Assembly (NCBI GenBank): GCA_035772735.1
Contig: JASDFA010000006.1
Location: forward strand, 64,744,001 to 64,808,000
Direction of reading: 5' to 3'
Source: Datura wrightii
Lineage: Eukaryota; Streptophyta; Magnoliopsida; Solanales; Solanaceae
Length of the DNA: 64,000 nt
The notes beneath the pieces are model-generated. The model saw only the letters and a list, made by a program, of their open reading frames with translations, did not search any database and was not told where the DNA came from. How positions within the stretch are numbered: position 1 is the first letter of the stretch; the number at the start of each line of letters is the position of its first letter. This document shows positions 34,890 through 47,722 of this stretch, piece after piece. The translations under genes were made by a program, and so were the position numbers.

Positions 34890-36153
34890 CGGCCCGTCCT
34901 GTTGGTCATTGTAACTATCAGTTTTAGGCTTTAATTTAAAAGTTTGGGGACATTTTGGTAAATACATATGCTTCTAACTCATAAATTACATTATTTTGGG
35001 CTCCCTTAAGGTCAGATTAAAGGGATTAACCTAGCCAAAATCCTCGCCCTCTCCAAAAGATCAATAGTTCGATTTTCTCTCAAGAAAGGAGCTAGGATTC
35101 TTCTTCAAACCTCTTCAAATCTTCTTGGGATCTTCTATACAAGTGAAGGGATCATCAACACAAGTATGTAGGATTATGAATGGGGGAAATTCTTGAACCC
35201 TCATGCCTCTTCCAAGTCCAAATTCATGATTTCTATATCTCAAGTTCTAAATTGTGAAATTCTAAGGTTTAAACCAATTAAATGCAATCTTCCATGCTAT
35301 CTCTATGGGTTCAATTTTCTCATGTTTCAATTAATGATTTATGACTATTAGGGCAGATTTGACTCTCAATTTACTTACTAATTCATGATTTCAAGTTTAT
35401 GAAGATTACGCCCTATTTCATATTTTATGAAAATTCAAGCCTATGATCTATGATTTCAAGTATAATGAATTATTAAAGTATACATGAATGTTTATGAATC
35501 CTCAACTTATGATCCCATGATTTTGAATTATGAAGCTTATTTCAAGTATATATGATTTCATGATTTGGGAAAGCTCATGTAAAGTTAAGCATATTTTATC
35601 ATGATTTAGCCAAGGCTTACAAGATCAGTTTTAAAGAGATATTTAGAGTCAAGACTCCCCACTATTCAAAGTTAAGTTATATTTTGAGATGTTTTGGAGT
35701 CGAGACTCCGAGATATCTTCATGAGCTATATACATATTTTTGAGAGTAGTGTCTAACACCGAGTAGGCTAGGGATTCCGAGGTTCCTCAGCCTCATAAAC
35801 TACATACCACCGTAGGTATATATTTGGAACCTCTCAAGAGAGTGTTCCCCCTCCCCCCCCCTCCCGCGGGCATGCTCATGATATCACACCTCCATCATCC
35901 TTTGCCCTGGCAAGGCTTAGGATTGCTCTGCCTACTTGAAGTTAGTGGGGCATCACATAAGCTCTATCACGATGGTGTTAGTTATGAAAAGTCTCCCATT
36001 GTTCTTTGTGCTTTCAGTTACTTATGTTCATATATTATGATAGTATGTTTTATAGCATGTTTTACCCAATGATCAGTTCATGAACTTTTACTTATGATTT
36101 CAGCTATGATGAGTCATATGATTTCTATTTCTAAATTTTGGTTCATTATTTTC

Positions 36154-36158
36154 AGTTA
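36154..36158. repeat. target-site duplication of solo LTR D (AGTTA)
   Basis: AGTTA here and at 38563-38567, exactly flanking D. Confidence 0.88.
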
Positions 36159-38562
36159 TGTCACGACCCAGATGACCGTGATTGGTACCCACACTACCCC
36201 CCCCCCCTCGGTGGGCAAATCAACGAAACTTGAAGATAATTCCCAAGTGACTTCAAATCAAGCCATTCATAAAACAGAATCAACTTTTATGCTCTAAAAA
36301 CAATCTCGGATCAAAACACTGCACATACCAAAACAAGTAAAACCATTCCCAGAACTTGATTGTCATTGCACCAAATGTCTATTTTTACAAGCTAAGAAAT
36401 TAAAAACTAAAAATGAAATAAAGTTTCGAAATGTCTAGAAGAAAGACATCTACAACTAATGAGTGAACTGCGTCCTCATCTCAACTTCTCAAGCTCCAAA
36501 AAACTGCTGGCTTATAGGTGAGGGTGTGAAGAACTATCGGGCTCGAACACTGCACTCAAAAAAGAATGCAAGAGTAGGGTCAGTATATGACACAGTACTG
36601 GTAGGCATCATTGGCTGACCTTGCATAATAATAGATAATTAAGGAAAAAGTGATATAAAAAAGTCAACATCATATAGAAGTACAAAGCCAGTTAATGAAC
36701 ACTAGCTCTACTCAGGTAACAGCCGACCTGCTTACTAGATTAGGACTCTCGCTGCAGCGGTCTCCCTGCAGCAGAAGAAGTTTCGCTGCAGCGGCACTGC
36801 CTCGGGAATAGCTCGACTTAGCCGCTCCTTCAATAGTTCATCCATTCATCAACTCAACAGTTGAATAGTTTCAACAATTCGACATCCCTTCGCATTAAAT
36901 TCAGACATCACACAAGTCTAGATCAAAATTGATATAGCTCATATTCGTAAAATGGATTCAATAGTTATCCCAAGAAAATAACTCTACACTTACAAATGCA
37001 TAACCGGAATACACCTAGAAACCAAATTCATGTCTTTTACTTCAATTTTCATAGCGTCGTCTACACTATCCAACAACCACATAGCATGTTCTGCATTCAT
37101 GCATATACATAATCACAGTGCAACAAGAATAAAGTATAACATATGGTGACATGTCGGGCACACGCCTCCATAATTTTCCCATTATCACTCAATTCACAAC
37201 TTAGTGTACACACATGCTAGAGGGTCTTATTTTTCCCATTCTAGTCATGATTTGCAGGGGACTCTAGAAATCCCATATACTATGTCATCCTGGCACCCGC
37301 TCCCACTCATATGCTTGTTCGGATGCTCTCCTCAGACACGAGCCACTAAATAATAATATTTTCTCACCCGGATGCTCCCCTTGGGCTCGAGCCTCTCATT
37401 TTAGGATGTTAATGATATCATTCATCATTCACATTAAACAAACACATCAAGGTTCATTATTTCAATATATAGGAGGTTACAATCTACTCTTCACGACATT
37501 ATCAACTAACCACTCTCTCATTTACAGAGTCTAATTACATTACTAAACATTCAGCATAGTTAATCCAATAACATATCCACATTCTCTTTAAACACGTTAT
37601 CACATTTCAATATCACATTATAACCACATTCTTGCAATAAGTTATCAACAATAGATTTACATAGCACGTAAATGTCCAAAAATCAATCATATGTCAACAT
37701 TGCACAAATATATATGCCATTATATAGGTCTATCCCTGTAAATGGTAACCTACCTCGATTTGGAAAATAACGATTCAACTACTCTGCGGGAGCCTTTCCT
37801 TTCCTCAGAGCCCTGAAATGCGTGAAATCTACACAACAAGGGTAATTCATTAATTACTCTTTAATTTTAGGGTCTAATAGATCAAACCCTCCCCTTTGAG
37901 GTACTTTTGAGAGTAAAAACCCCAATTCTTCTAGGTTCTAGGTCTATAATTCCCGCGTAACCCTCATTCCTGACATGTAATTCTAGGGGAATGATCAACA
38001 CTTTTCAACATCACCAAAATTACCCCATAATTCCAGCCCTAGTTTAACAACCTAGGGTTCTTCCTCTACAAAACTTCCACCATTATAGGTCTACCAAGAT
38101 TCTAGGATCAAAATTACTCATCTTAGAGATAGAGAATCGAAAATCTTACCTGGGATGAAGAGGTTACTGCTCTGGAGAGTTTTTCTGTTCCCTAGACTTC
38201 TGGATCATGATTTTCAGAATAATGGGGTACAACTCTATAATTTCCACTTAAAACCCACTTCTGATTTCGATCATCCGCTACAATGATTACATTTCCGCTA
38301 CAGCGGACTCGCTACAGTGGTCGTAGGATCGCTGTGGCGGTCCCAACAGTTACTTCTCAATTTTTCCATGGTGGGACTCCAACCGCTACCATGGTCTCAC
38401 TACAGCAGGAAACCCACCGCTGTAGTGGTTCCCAGGACCAGTAGCTACTCAAAAATGCCTAATTTCATACTTAATTTATTTCATAACTTCCCTATCTCTT
38501 CCATAGCCTATTTTTCATGATCCATGCCCTCAACCACCCGTAACAATGTTCGGGTCGTTACA
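36159..38562 (-). mobile_element. solo LTR D, A family (2404 bp)
   Basis: On the minus strand it starts TGTAACGACCCGAACATTG and ends GGGTCGTGACA, homologous to array A's LTRs across its length. It has no internal region and an AGTTA duplication on both sides. That is the signature of LTR-LTR recombination removing a full element after insertion. Palindromes lie at about 36745-36803 and 38270-38435, including CCGCTACAGCGG at 38295-38306. TATA-like GGGTTTTAAG on the minus strand at 38247-38256. Confidence 0.92.
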
Positions 38563-39001
38563 AGTTATGATAACCGGTTTATGATTTTTTATATCTTAGA
38601 TATAGCTTTTAGCAGGTAGTCCTTACTCTCATGATCTTTTGATTTTATATGCATGATTTCAACTAATGTTTTACTTACCTTACATACTCAGTACATTCAA
38701 AGTACTGACCACATATTCTATGCTATATCATTTTATGATATAGATCCAGGTACTCAGACTCAGCTCGCAGTTAGAAGCATTCTTGACTTGATCAGCTAAA
38801 AGGGGTGAGTCCTCATATTTCAAGGACTAGAGTTATCTACTTCATTTCAGTTCTTTTACTTTTTTTTAGTTTCGAACTTTAGAGTTAGTTGGGGCCTTGT
38901 CCCAGCAGCTCATCAATTTGTAGAGGTTTTTAGAAATAGAGTTAGTATATTCAACTTTGTGACATAGTCTTGTGATATTGTCGTTTTACTTACTCCTTAT
39001 G
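38563..39001 (+). repeat. 3' LTR of element C, second piece
   Basis: Resumes with AGTTATGATAACC and matches 31008-31460 of the 5' LTR until TACTCCTTATG, where element E is inserted. The first five bases are D's target duplication and the last five (TTATG) are E's. Confidence 0.87.
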
Positions 39002-39194
39002 TGTTACACCCCGTAAGTTTCTAACATTTAGTCGGCCTATTCGTATGTTGGTTGAGAGTTTTAGAGTTCCATATGTACGAGGAAAGGGCCCAGGGAAAGG
39101 CCGAACGAGTGCAAAGTCTGGATTTCACAGGAGGAGGCTGAACCAAGCTGCACAGAGGGGCAAAGTGGCACGGAGAAGCTCCTCCGCGTTAGCC

Positions 39195-39240
39195 AACGTG
39201 GCACGCCCATAAATCAGCGCGAAGGGCAGAGTGCCACGTT
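39195..39240. repeat. 10-bp inverted repeat upstream of E's TATA (5' LTR)
   Basis: AACGTGGCAC (39195-39204) pairs with GTGCCACGTT (39231-39240). The 3' LTR has AATGTGGCAC (56391-56400) with GTGCCACATT (56427-56436), so both arms change together. A further direct copy, GTGGCACGGAG, lies at 39165-39175. Confidence 0.88.
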
Positions 39241-39260
39241 GCCTTGTCTGCTACCTCAAG

Positions 39261-39268
39261 TATATAAA
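39261..39268 (+). promoter_or_regulatory. TATA box of E's 5' LTR
   Basis: TATATAAA, repeated at 56457-56464 in the 3' LTR. It lies 20 bases after the inverted repeat and is a good core promoter candidate. Confidence 0.65.
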
Positions 39269-41134
39269 GGTCTCACACTTAGAAGTTGGATCATTATCCA
39301 AATAATCACGTCCAGAACAGAGGGAAACCGAGGAATACATTTAATAATCATACGACTACGCTGCTAAACGCCGTCCGAATCCAAATTAACTCCGGGTATT
39401 GAAGTATAAAGTTGTAGGGAGCATCACTAAGGAGTTATTTTTGTAAAATACGCCAGGAAAACCATCGTTCCATCATGCTTAAGTTGATGGAATTGTTCTA
39501 AACTAGTGTCAATACAATCACGTGCCTAAAGTAAGTATTTCTCTCTTCTAGATTCCCGAGAAATTACGAATTTTTGATCATCTTTCGATAAGTTGAAGTA
39601 TAATTAGTATATATATACATAAGTTATCGTTTTATTTGAATATAGTAATAAAGTAGCCCTATTCTTTCGTTAATATAATTACAGTTGAGAAGGGCAGTTG
39701 AACACGAGCCAAAACTCATCAGTTAATTGGTAAACAGCGAACGAGGTATGTTAAGGCATTTTCTTTCTGCACGTTAGTTTTTTCAACATAGTAGTCCAGT
39801 ATGAATCCCAGTAAAGCATGTCAGGAGTATGTTATCATGTCTAGTTGTTGTTGTCAGTCGAGGTACGTAATTTGTATTAGTTTGGGCTGGATTACACCTG
39901 TATAGCTTCGGTGACCACCTCAGGGTAAATAGCTGTGTCGCCGCCCACCAAGGGCGAGGATACGTCACTCTACAGAGCGACATGCCATCCACAAGGGATG
40001 AAGATGGGGATGCAGATCCGCATATGTCGTGGTTGGCCTTATACACACCCCCGCCGAGCATTTACTCCCGGGGTGTAGATATCATGAGTCCTCCGAACTC
40101 AGACACAGCTACAGTCAGGGGCCAAGCGGGTCCAGTTGCAGACCCAAGGGATCGGCATGACGCTTGTAGCTGTAGTTGACTCAGTAAAACCTGGATAGGG
40201 GTATATAGATTGAGGTGTACTCATTAGGGCTAATGGGGGCCCAGGTGGGTTATTCTGTGCTGATTGTACCTTCCGGTTTATGGGAGCCAGGTAAGGTTTA
40301 TGCTTGTTTTAGTTACTGATAGTTAGACAGTAAGACACATCGCTTTTTAGGTATGACCCCTACCCTCCTTATTTCAATTATGTTTAGCCCTAATTTCGCT
40401 ACTTCAGTCATCTTTAGTCTGTTTTCTTTTCTTCAGTTATTGTCAGTTCTATTTCCTTACTTTTAGTTATTTAAAGTTACTGCCTTATATATTCAGTATA
40501 TGTGGTACTGACGCCCTCTTCTGGGGCGCTGCATTAATTTCCTGTAGCTACAGATAGACGAGGAGCAGGTCCCTCGTAGTTCCAGTCGGCCGTAAAGAAC
40601 CATCAGCTCCCTTCTTCCGGAGCTTGTGTGATAGAGCTTTATTCCTTTTGCTTCTATAGTATGGCTAGGTCGGGGCCTTGTCCCAACCATCTTATTACTC
40701 CTAGAGGATTGCAGATTGTGTTACTTCCCTGTGGTTAGATGATATCGGTCGTGTGTAGCCATATGTGTTTTAGATAATGTGTGTTGGACGTGTGGGGCCC
40801 TGTTTAGCTGTTGATTGTCGGCCTTGTCGGTCGTAGTTCAGTTTAGCATCTGATTTTACTTTCCAGTTATAACTAGATATCATGGTGGCCTTGTTGGCCC
40901 ACATAGGACTCCCTACGACTGTTTGTCTCTTGTTAGCTGTTTATTCTCACAGGTGGCTATAGGCGTTGTCGACCGGGGGTTGTATTTACAGTTGCTATAT
41001 AGCCCGTTGTTTTGATTCTAGAGTTAGAGTTAGCCTTGCACCAAAGGTGCTTAGGCTCAGTCAGCTCAGTAATTCAGGATTTAGTAGGGCACCAGGGGCC
41101 AGTCATGCCTCCCCAAGGTGGGGCATGACAAACT

Positions 41135-41145
41135 TGGTATCAGAG
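41135..41145 (+). other. primer-binding site of element E
   Basis: TGGTATCAGAG four bases after the LTR, the standard initiator-tRNA-Met complement. Confidence 0.85.
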
Positions 41146-41369
41146 TAGGTCGTATCCCAGGGAGTCTGCAAGCCGTGCTAAGTAGAGTCTTTTCTATGGA
41201 TTTGTTGTACACCAAATACTATAGGTAGGAGGCTGCAAGGCAGGATAAGATGGTTACTCTTTCTTTTTATTCAATCGTGTTGTAGAGCGATACAGTATAG
41301 GGTTGAGTCTCTAAGCTTATTATACTCTTTTGTTTACAGAGAAATATCGGACCAGAGACAACGTACGAT

Positions 41370-42720
41370 AGGTAGGAGATTAGATGTAGCAGCAGGAGAA
41401 GGCACCAGCAGTGTGCCTCAGCCTCCGTCAGAATCGGCTCGGTCTGAGGATGATATGGAGGTATCATCTCGACCTCCCCAGTAGTCTCCACCACGTCAGG
41501 AGCCGCTTGGGACGGTCGGTGTCACGGCACCGCCTTCGACAGTTTCTATACCCATACCATCTGACTAGGAGGTTAGGAGCGCGGTGGTTATTCTAGCCCA
41601 GATGATCGCTGCTCAGCACCAGTCAGTTCCACCTACAGTTGCAGAATCCTTAGGAGGGCCTGGTAGCTTGAGGGTCCGAGAGTTCCTAGCACTAAGTCCC
41701 CCGCAATTCGCAGGGACGGATCAGACCGAGGACCCTCAGGACTTCTTAGACTAGATGCAGAGGATTTTTTGGGTGATGCATGCTACACCTACAGAGTCGG
41801 TTGAGTTGGTGGTATTCCGGATACGGGACATCACCGTGCTGTGGTATGAGAGTTGGGAAAGGTCTCGGGGGAGAGATGTTTCCCCTCCAACCTGGCCCAG
41901 CTTCTCAGAGGCTTTCTTGGATTATTACCTACTGTGGGATATTCGACAGCCCCGAGTTGATCAGTTCCTACACTTGGAGCAGGGGTCAATGAGCGTCCGA
42001 GAATATGCCATGCAGTTTGATTCCTTGGCTCGATATGCGCCAGCTTTCGTGGACACAATGCCAGCCAGGGTACACCACTTTATTATGGGGCTGAACTCGG
42101 AATATGTTGAGACCTGCATCACAGCCACACTGCGAGAGGATATGGATATCACCCGTATGCAGGCTTTTGCTCAGAATATTTAGGGTATGAGACAACGGCA
42201 ACGGGAGATTAGGACGACAAGTAAAGAGCAACGCCGCAGGGACATACCGAGTGAATTATAGGAGGAATCTTGGGGAGGACCTAGGCCACGGTTATCAGAT
42301 AGGCCGCCTAAACCCCCGCCTCCACTGCAGTGGCAGGTCTAGTTGCCAAGGCAGCCAGAACCCAGCGAAGGTTCGCGAGCATTAGGTTCACAGCAGCCGA
42401 GGGGAGTGGAGTAGAGTGGGTTTACAATACCACTTTGCCCTATTTGCAGTCGACGCCACTCTGGATCATGCAGGTATGGTTCCACCGCATGATACATTTG
42501 TGGACAGGAGGGTCACCAGATGAGGCATTGTCCATCTAGGGGTCAAGGTGACCGGGATCAACAGGATAGGTCCTCGTTAGGATCACGAGCTCCAGCATCC
42601 CCGGCAGGGTGTAGGCCCTCAGTTTCAGCAGGCAGAGGCCGAGGAAGATCAGGGGCCTCCGGTTCAGGAGCCGGCCCAGACCGTACTTATGCACTGCCCG
42701 GGCGATAGGAGTTAGAGTCG
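41370..42720 (+). pseudogene. gag of element E
   Basis: One frame carries the gag core at 41755-42183 (VVFRIRDITVLWYESW, FLDYYLLWDIRQPRVDQFLHL, SVREYAMQFDSLARYAPAF), a retrotransposon-gag domain. In the same frame lies a zinc knuckle at 42490-42531 whose first Cys codon has become TGA and which then reads YICGQEGHQMRHC. Just upstream is a CPICSRRHSGSC segment. The frame continues into protease with only nonsense codons, no frameshift. The N-terminal start is not clear. Confidence 0.85.
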
Positions 42721-42723
42721 TCA

Positions 42724-43350
42724 CTAGATGTTGTGACAGGTATGTTGAACATTTGCTCTCATCCTGCTTATGTGTTGATAGATCCAGGATCCACCTTGTC
42801 CTATGTTACACCGTTAGTGGCTCGGAAGTTCAGTATTTTTCCAGAATTTCTTTGGCGACCTTTCTTAGTGTCTACACCCGTTGGTGACTCTATTTTAGCC
42901 AGAAGGGTCTATCAGGGGTGTACAGTAGAGGTTGGCAGTCGTCAGAATACGACAGACTTGATATAACTAGAAATGGTTGATTTTGATGCCATTATGGGTA
43001 TGGATTGGCTAGCTCCATGCTATGCCAATGTTGAATGTTGGACCAAGATTGTCCGATTCCACTTTCCAGGGGAGGCAGTATGGGAGTGGAAAGGTAGTAC
43101 AACCACGCCAAAAGGTAGGTTTATTTCCTATCTTTGGGCGATAAAATTGATAGAAAAAGGGTGCATTTATCATATTATATGAGTTCAGGATGTTCGGGCA
43201 GAGCCTCCGACTCTTCAGTCTATTCCAGTGGTTAATGAATTTCTCGACGTATTTCCAGATGAGCTTCCTGGTATTCCCCCAGAAAGGGAAATTGATTTTG
43301 CAATCGACCTATTACTAGGCACTCAGCCTATATCTATTCCTACATATCGG
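42724..43350 (+). pseudogene. aspartic protease of element E
   Basis: YVLIDPGSTLSYV keeps the catalytic Asp but has Pro where Ser is usual. VSTPVGDSILARRVY, VDFDAIMGMDWLAPCYANV (flap region) and the link VVNEFLDVFPDELPGIPPEREIDFAIDL follow. A single-base frameshift lies near 43350, inside the start of RT. Confidence 0.87.
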
Positions 43351-43990
43351 ATGCTCCTGCTGAACTTAGCGAACTAAAGGAACAATTAAAGGATTTGCTA
43401 GATAAGGGCTTTATCAGGCTGAGTACCTCACCATGGGGTGCGCCAGTTCTGTTTGTGAGGAAGAAGGACGGCTCCCTCCATATGTGTTTAGATTATCGAC
43501 AGCTGAATAAAGTCACTATCAAGAATAAGTACCCGTTTCCCATAATAGATGACCTGTTTGATCAGCTACAGGGAGCGAGGTATTTTTTAAAGATTGACTA
43601 AAGGTCCGGCTATCATCAGTCCGGGTTCGTGAAAGAGATATTCCAAAGACTGCCTTCAGGACCAGATATGGCCACTTTGAATTTCTAGTCATGTCCTTCG
43701 GACTGACAAATGCCCAGCAGTGTTCATGGACCTGATGAACAACGTTTTCAGACCATACCTAGACTTGTTCGTGATAGTATTTATCGATGATATTCTTGTG
43801 TATTCCCTCTTAGAGGAAGATCACCAGGATCATCTACGGACAGTGCTCCAAATTCTCAAAGATTGCCAGCTATATGCAAAATTTTCTAAATGTGAATTTT
43901 GGCTGAATTCAGTAGCCTTCTTGGGACATATTGTGTTAGATGCTGGTATACATGTAGATATGCAGAAGATAGAGGAAGTGAAAACATGGC
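43351..43990 (+). pseudogene. reverse transcriptase of element E
   Basis: 43395-43601: DKGFIRLSTSPWGAPVLFV, RKKDGSLHMCLDYRQLNKVT, FPIIDDLFDQL. After a stop and frameshifts at 43600-43715, the frame from 43720 has the intact catalytic box FIDDILVYS (about 43780-43806) and FLGHIVLDAGIHVD. RT copies the element's RNA into DNA; the breaks make this copy inactive, but it is better kept than those of array A. Confidence 0.92.
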
Positions 43991-44397
43991 CTAGACCTAC
44001 CACTCCGACCGAGGTACGTAGTTTCCTGGGGTTAGCCGGGTATTACAGAAGGTTCGTGGAAGGATTTTCCACTTTAGCAGCACCTTTAACCAAACTGACG
44101 CAGAAGGAAGTAAAATTCCATTGGATTGAGGCATGTGAGCAGAGCTTTCAGGATCTGAAAGACAGATTGACATTAGCACTGGTGCTAGAATTTCCAAAAG
44201 GAACAGAGGGTTATGCAGTCTATTATGACGCTTCGGGTGTTGGGTTAGGATGTGTTTCGATGCACCATGGTAAGGTGATTGCCTATGCTTCTAGGCAGCT
44301 GAGGAAGCATGAGAAAAACTACCCTACCCATGACCTGGAGTTAGCCGCGGTGATTCATGCCTTGAAATTATGGAGACACTACCTGTATGGTGTCTAC
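43991..44397 (+). pseudogene. RNase H of element E, part before F
   Basis: In the same frame as the RT end: FLGLAGYYRRFVEGFSTLA and FHWIEACEQSFQDLK (connection), then YAVYYDASGVGLGCV (first catalytic Asp), VIAYASRQLRKHEKNYPTHD and LELAAVIHALKLWRHYLYGV. F follows directly after GTCTAC. Codons read beyond 44397 belong to F's LTR. Confidence 0.92.
44393..44397. repeat. target-site duplication of F (TCTAC)
   Basis: TCTAC immediately before F, repeated at 54189-54193 immediately after it. Confidence 0.93.
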
Positions 44398-45299
44398 TGT
44401 TCGGGTGGTTTTGGGGTTATAAAACCAACACGCAAGTGCACGTGGTCGAACAAGTAGTAAGTGGCTTTAGTAACCTAAGTATCGATCCCACAGAGACTTG
44501 GGTTAAGTGCAATTTGTTCAAGTATACTATATTTTTACTTCTAAATATGCTGACAACAAAGTAACCAAAAAATGAATAATTTGTTTTATAAATTTTATAC
44601 TAAAACTACGAACAATTATCTACTTTGAATTTGGACTATGAATAAGAGCATGCCAAGGTTAAAGAACATGTAATGAAACTGATTATCATCATAAATTGGT
44701 TAATCTTTTCTTCCAGTTGCTAGCCAAGAACATTTGCCAAGAGATTAAAACTCTCGTATTTAATCTCACTTAAGAATCATGAACCATCCGTCTACATTTC
44801 TATGATCAAATGCAATTCATGTTCTAGCCATACAATTCCGGTTCCTAAATTGACTAATACGACTTTCAGGTATATTTCTATCCTGAATACACATCAAAAC
44901 TCAATTTTCCCAAATCAAGTAAAGAACAATATCCTATTAATTCACAACTTTCCAATTTCGTGCTCTCTCGAGTGAAATCGGACTTTTTAGATGTACATTA
45001 ATGTAGGCCACACACCAATGCAGTAAGAACAAGAATTAATAGAACAACATGGAAGAAAAAGATGAAAACCATATAATCAATAATCAAAATTCATCACAAG
45101 TGTTCATAACCTCAGCAAGGAAGGGAATTAGCCACTCATTTGTGGATTAATTATCATAAAACGAGTGTTAATCATACAAACAATTGAATTAGAGAAGAAA
45201 GAAAGAGAGAAAAAACCCTAAACGTTTCGTCCCTCAACTGCCTGTAACCCACGTACTTGCTCCACCAAGTCTGAATTATGAAAAATGAACTTAAGTGTT

Positions 45300-45308
45300 C
45301 TATTTATA
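45300..45308 (-). promoter_or_regulatory. TATA box in F's 3' LTR
   Basis: TATAAATAG on the minus strand. Same element at 53675-53683 in the other LTR. In F's direction it lies 32 bases downstream of the first hairpin unit. Confidence 0.6.
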
Positions 45309-45340
45309 CTAGTGGGAATTTTTCTCGGAATAATGAGCAA

Positions 45341-45475
45341 CGTGTCACGGAGTGCATCGCGGAGCATTGCCTCCGTGACACGCCATGAACGCGGACCCTC
45401 ACTGGAACTGGGGGTCCGGGAATTCAAGCTCAACGTGGCACGGCGTGCATCGCGGAGCACTGGCTCCGTGCCACG
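45341..45475. repeat. two 42-base hairpin units in F's 3' LTR
   Basis: Unit 1: CGTGTCACGGAG (45341-45352) pairs perfectly with CTCCGTGACACG (45371-45382). Unit 2: CGTGGCACGGCG (45434-45445) pairs, with two mismatches near the loop, with CTCCGTGCCACG (45464-45475). Both have 12-base arms, 18-base loops and similar loop content (TGCATCGCGGAGCA). A third partial copy follows near 45550-45575. Confidence 0.92.
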
Positions 45476-45816
45476 GAGCAAACGCGGACCTTCACTGGAA
45501 ATTTGGTGAATTTTCACCCTCCAGGCAGAATGCCTCCGCAATGGCAGCGTGACACGGCTCCATCGCGGAGCCACTTTAAATCATGCTGTCCAATGCCTTT
45601 TCCTTGCTCGCATCCAAGTCCAACTCTGATATCATCCAACATGTCATTTAGCTTCTCGAAATCACATTTTACCTGAAAAACAATGCTAATCATGTTGGTT
45701 AGTATAAATTCACATTTTATTCCCAATTACATGAAAATGTATACACATTGCTAGATAAACAAGGCTAAAATGATACTTTTGAGTATCACTTGGGCATATA
45801 AATCTGCCCAAGATCA

Positions 45817-45830
45817 CTTACCCCACACTT
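45817..45830 (-). other. polypurine tract of F
   Basis: AAGTGTGGGGTAAG on the minus strand, directly before the 3' LTR TGATC. This is the form of PPT usual in Athila-like elements. Confidence 0.7.
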
Positions 45831-47722
45831 AAATCCTTGTTCATCCTCGAACAACAAACCTATAATTCATGCAATTTACATCCCAACCTCGCTACTATGG
45901 TACGACAATTTAAGCTACGGTCATACCGATCACTCAATACAGCAAATCATCAAGAAAACATGCATGGTCTTAACAATGCAATGACCTTCAATACATTAAG
46001 ACTTCCTAGACTTTAAGAATCGACTCTCGATATCGGCAAACTCATGCAAATCAGCTAATCAAGATATCCGACACGAAAATCAATCTTTCCTCAAGCATGT
46101 GCCCCACAACTCAAGAGAATCTTCCCCCTTTTGCTCATGTGACACACAAACATTCAAGCAGGGGCATGTAAAAACAATTTCACTCTCTCTCCCAAAAGAA
46201 TTCACATGCATCATGTCGTGACCCATAAGCTTGCCCTTAGTGTATTACTCCACTAATATAAAGAAATGCAATGTAAGATCACGTAGGACTTTAATGGGTT
46301 GTAATGGAAGCTATGGAACCAGTAAATATTGGATTAGCAAATAATAGCCACTAGAATCCTTAAGCGCCTTTTCAACACATTCCCATCAACTCATGGACAT
46401 TGTTTCTCTCTTTTTCTTTTTCTTTTCATCATCCCATTCTTGATGGTTTACTTTAGTATGGCCCATTTCATTAAGCACACTTGACACAACAACAAAGGTT
46501 ACTCATGCACCTTCATTATCATTTATTTATAACAAGTGCACCTTCAACCTTTTCTTTTCTTCCCTTACTCCGCTTTTCTTTTTCTTTTCACCATTCTCAC
46601 TCTTTGACACTTTGGGAAAATTATTTTCTCTTCTTAAGCGCTTAAGAGTTTTGTATAGACTTTACGGCTAATGAAAAGAAGGAATTAAGCTTGGTTTACA
46701 CTTTTTGGACAAAAGAAAGAAATAATAGGCTAAAGGCTCAAAGGGCTGACTAGGGTATACAATCACAGAAAAAGGGGAGTATGACAAGAAAAAAATAGAA
46801 ACTCTCGGTTAAAACAAAGAAATGCCTACATCCTTTCCTACAATACACCTCCTTCATTTCGTTTTGTACACACACCAGGCAAGTTCTAGACATTTCACAA
46901 TAGCATGGAATATCAACACCTCACTTCACACTTTATGCACATGCTCGATTCGAGATGTATTCACAGACTCTTCAATCATCTAATTACAGGAATTCAAACA
47001 TTAAGCCTCAATCACACCGAATCGAACTCTACAGCCTAGGTATCTTAACATATTTACAAGATTGCATGCTTTCATAAGAATCACCTTTGCATTTTGAATA
47101 TCATGTACAACACGCAACCAAACTCTTGCAACCATATAGTAACTACAGGTTCCGGGATGCAATCCACCAAAGAAAAAAACTGAAAATTAATTGAAAAAAA
47201 ACTACTCCTACCGACTACATTTCCCTTAAGACGGTCGTCATCCATCCATCATAGGGAACGGTCACTAACTATGACTTCGGTTCAATGGGACCATTCTCGG
47301 TAAAAGAATCGAAAACAAACGCCGAGAAACCCAAAATTAAAAAGTTGAAAATTTTGCAAAATATCGATCATTTCGATAGAAATTTTTTTTTTTTACAAAA
47401 TATTTTAAATATGTACAAAATATTTTCAAAAAGTTTAAAAATATCGATCATTTCGATAAACAAAAAAAACAAAAAAAAATATTTACATAATCAGCTGACA
47501 ACATTCAACAACACACATCAATTTCACAAATATTTACAAATACAGAACAATTTGAAAATTCACAAACACAGGGAAACACAACATACAAAATAACAGAGGA
47601 GAACATACAAACAAACAGCCCAGCCCAGCACCTAACTACTCCCACCCCACACTTAATCTGAACACTGTCCCCAGTGTTCACAAAAATTAAATAGCACAAA
47701 ATCGGGTGGTGGAACTCCCTGA
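45831..47722 (-). other. F 3' noncoding spacer
   Basis: About 1.9 kb with no open frame of note and no conserved motif that I recognise. Thymine-rich runs near 46380-46620 and 47385-47480. Long untranslated spacers before the 3' LTR are normal in Athila-type elements. Confidence 0.6.

Larger units (their letters stand above)
34168..36158 (+). repeat. 3' LTR of element C, first piece
   Basis: Starts TGTAACAGCC after the PPT and contains a hairpin and TATA box at 34856-34889. Stretches such as AACGGGTCATTGG and ACGACCCATTG recur at 34275-34500. It is interrupted at 36158 by solo LTR D. Confidence 0.85.
39002..41130 (+). repeat. 5' LTR of element E (2129 bp)
   Basis: Starts TGTTACACCCCG, ends GGGGCATGACA, followed by the PBS. 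It carries an inverted repeat (39195-39204 with 39231-39240) and a TATA box at 39261-39268. Similar throughout to 56198-58317. Confidence 0.93.
44398..45816 (-). repeat. 3' LTR of F (1419 bp)
   Basis: Plus-strand ends TGTTCGGGTGG and GCCCAAGATCA. Nearly identical to 52774-54188. It contains two 42-base hairpin units (45341-45382 and 45434-45475) and a minus-strand TATA box at 45300-45308. Confidence 0.95.

Noticed and set aside
35844..36210. Poly-C and poly-G runs (35846-35864, 36191-36206, 60059-60076) as G-quadruplex or regulatory sites
   Set aside because: Simple homopolymer runs prone to slippage and to sequencing error; nothing else supports a function.
40493..41148. Short open frames in E's 5' LTR (and 57128-57352, 58109-58315 in the 3' LTR)
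   Set aside because: Pairs exist because the two LTRs are alike; no start context, domain or conservation beyond the LTR identity.
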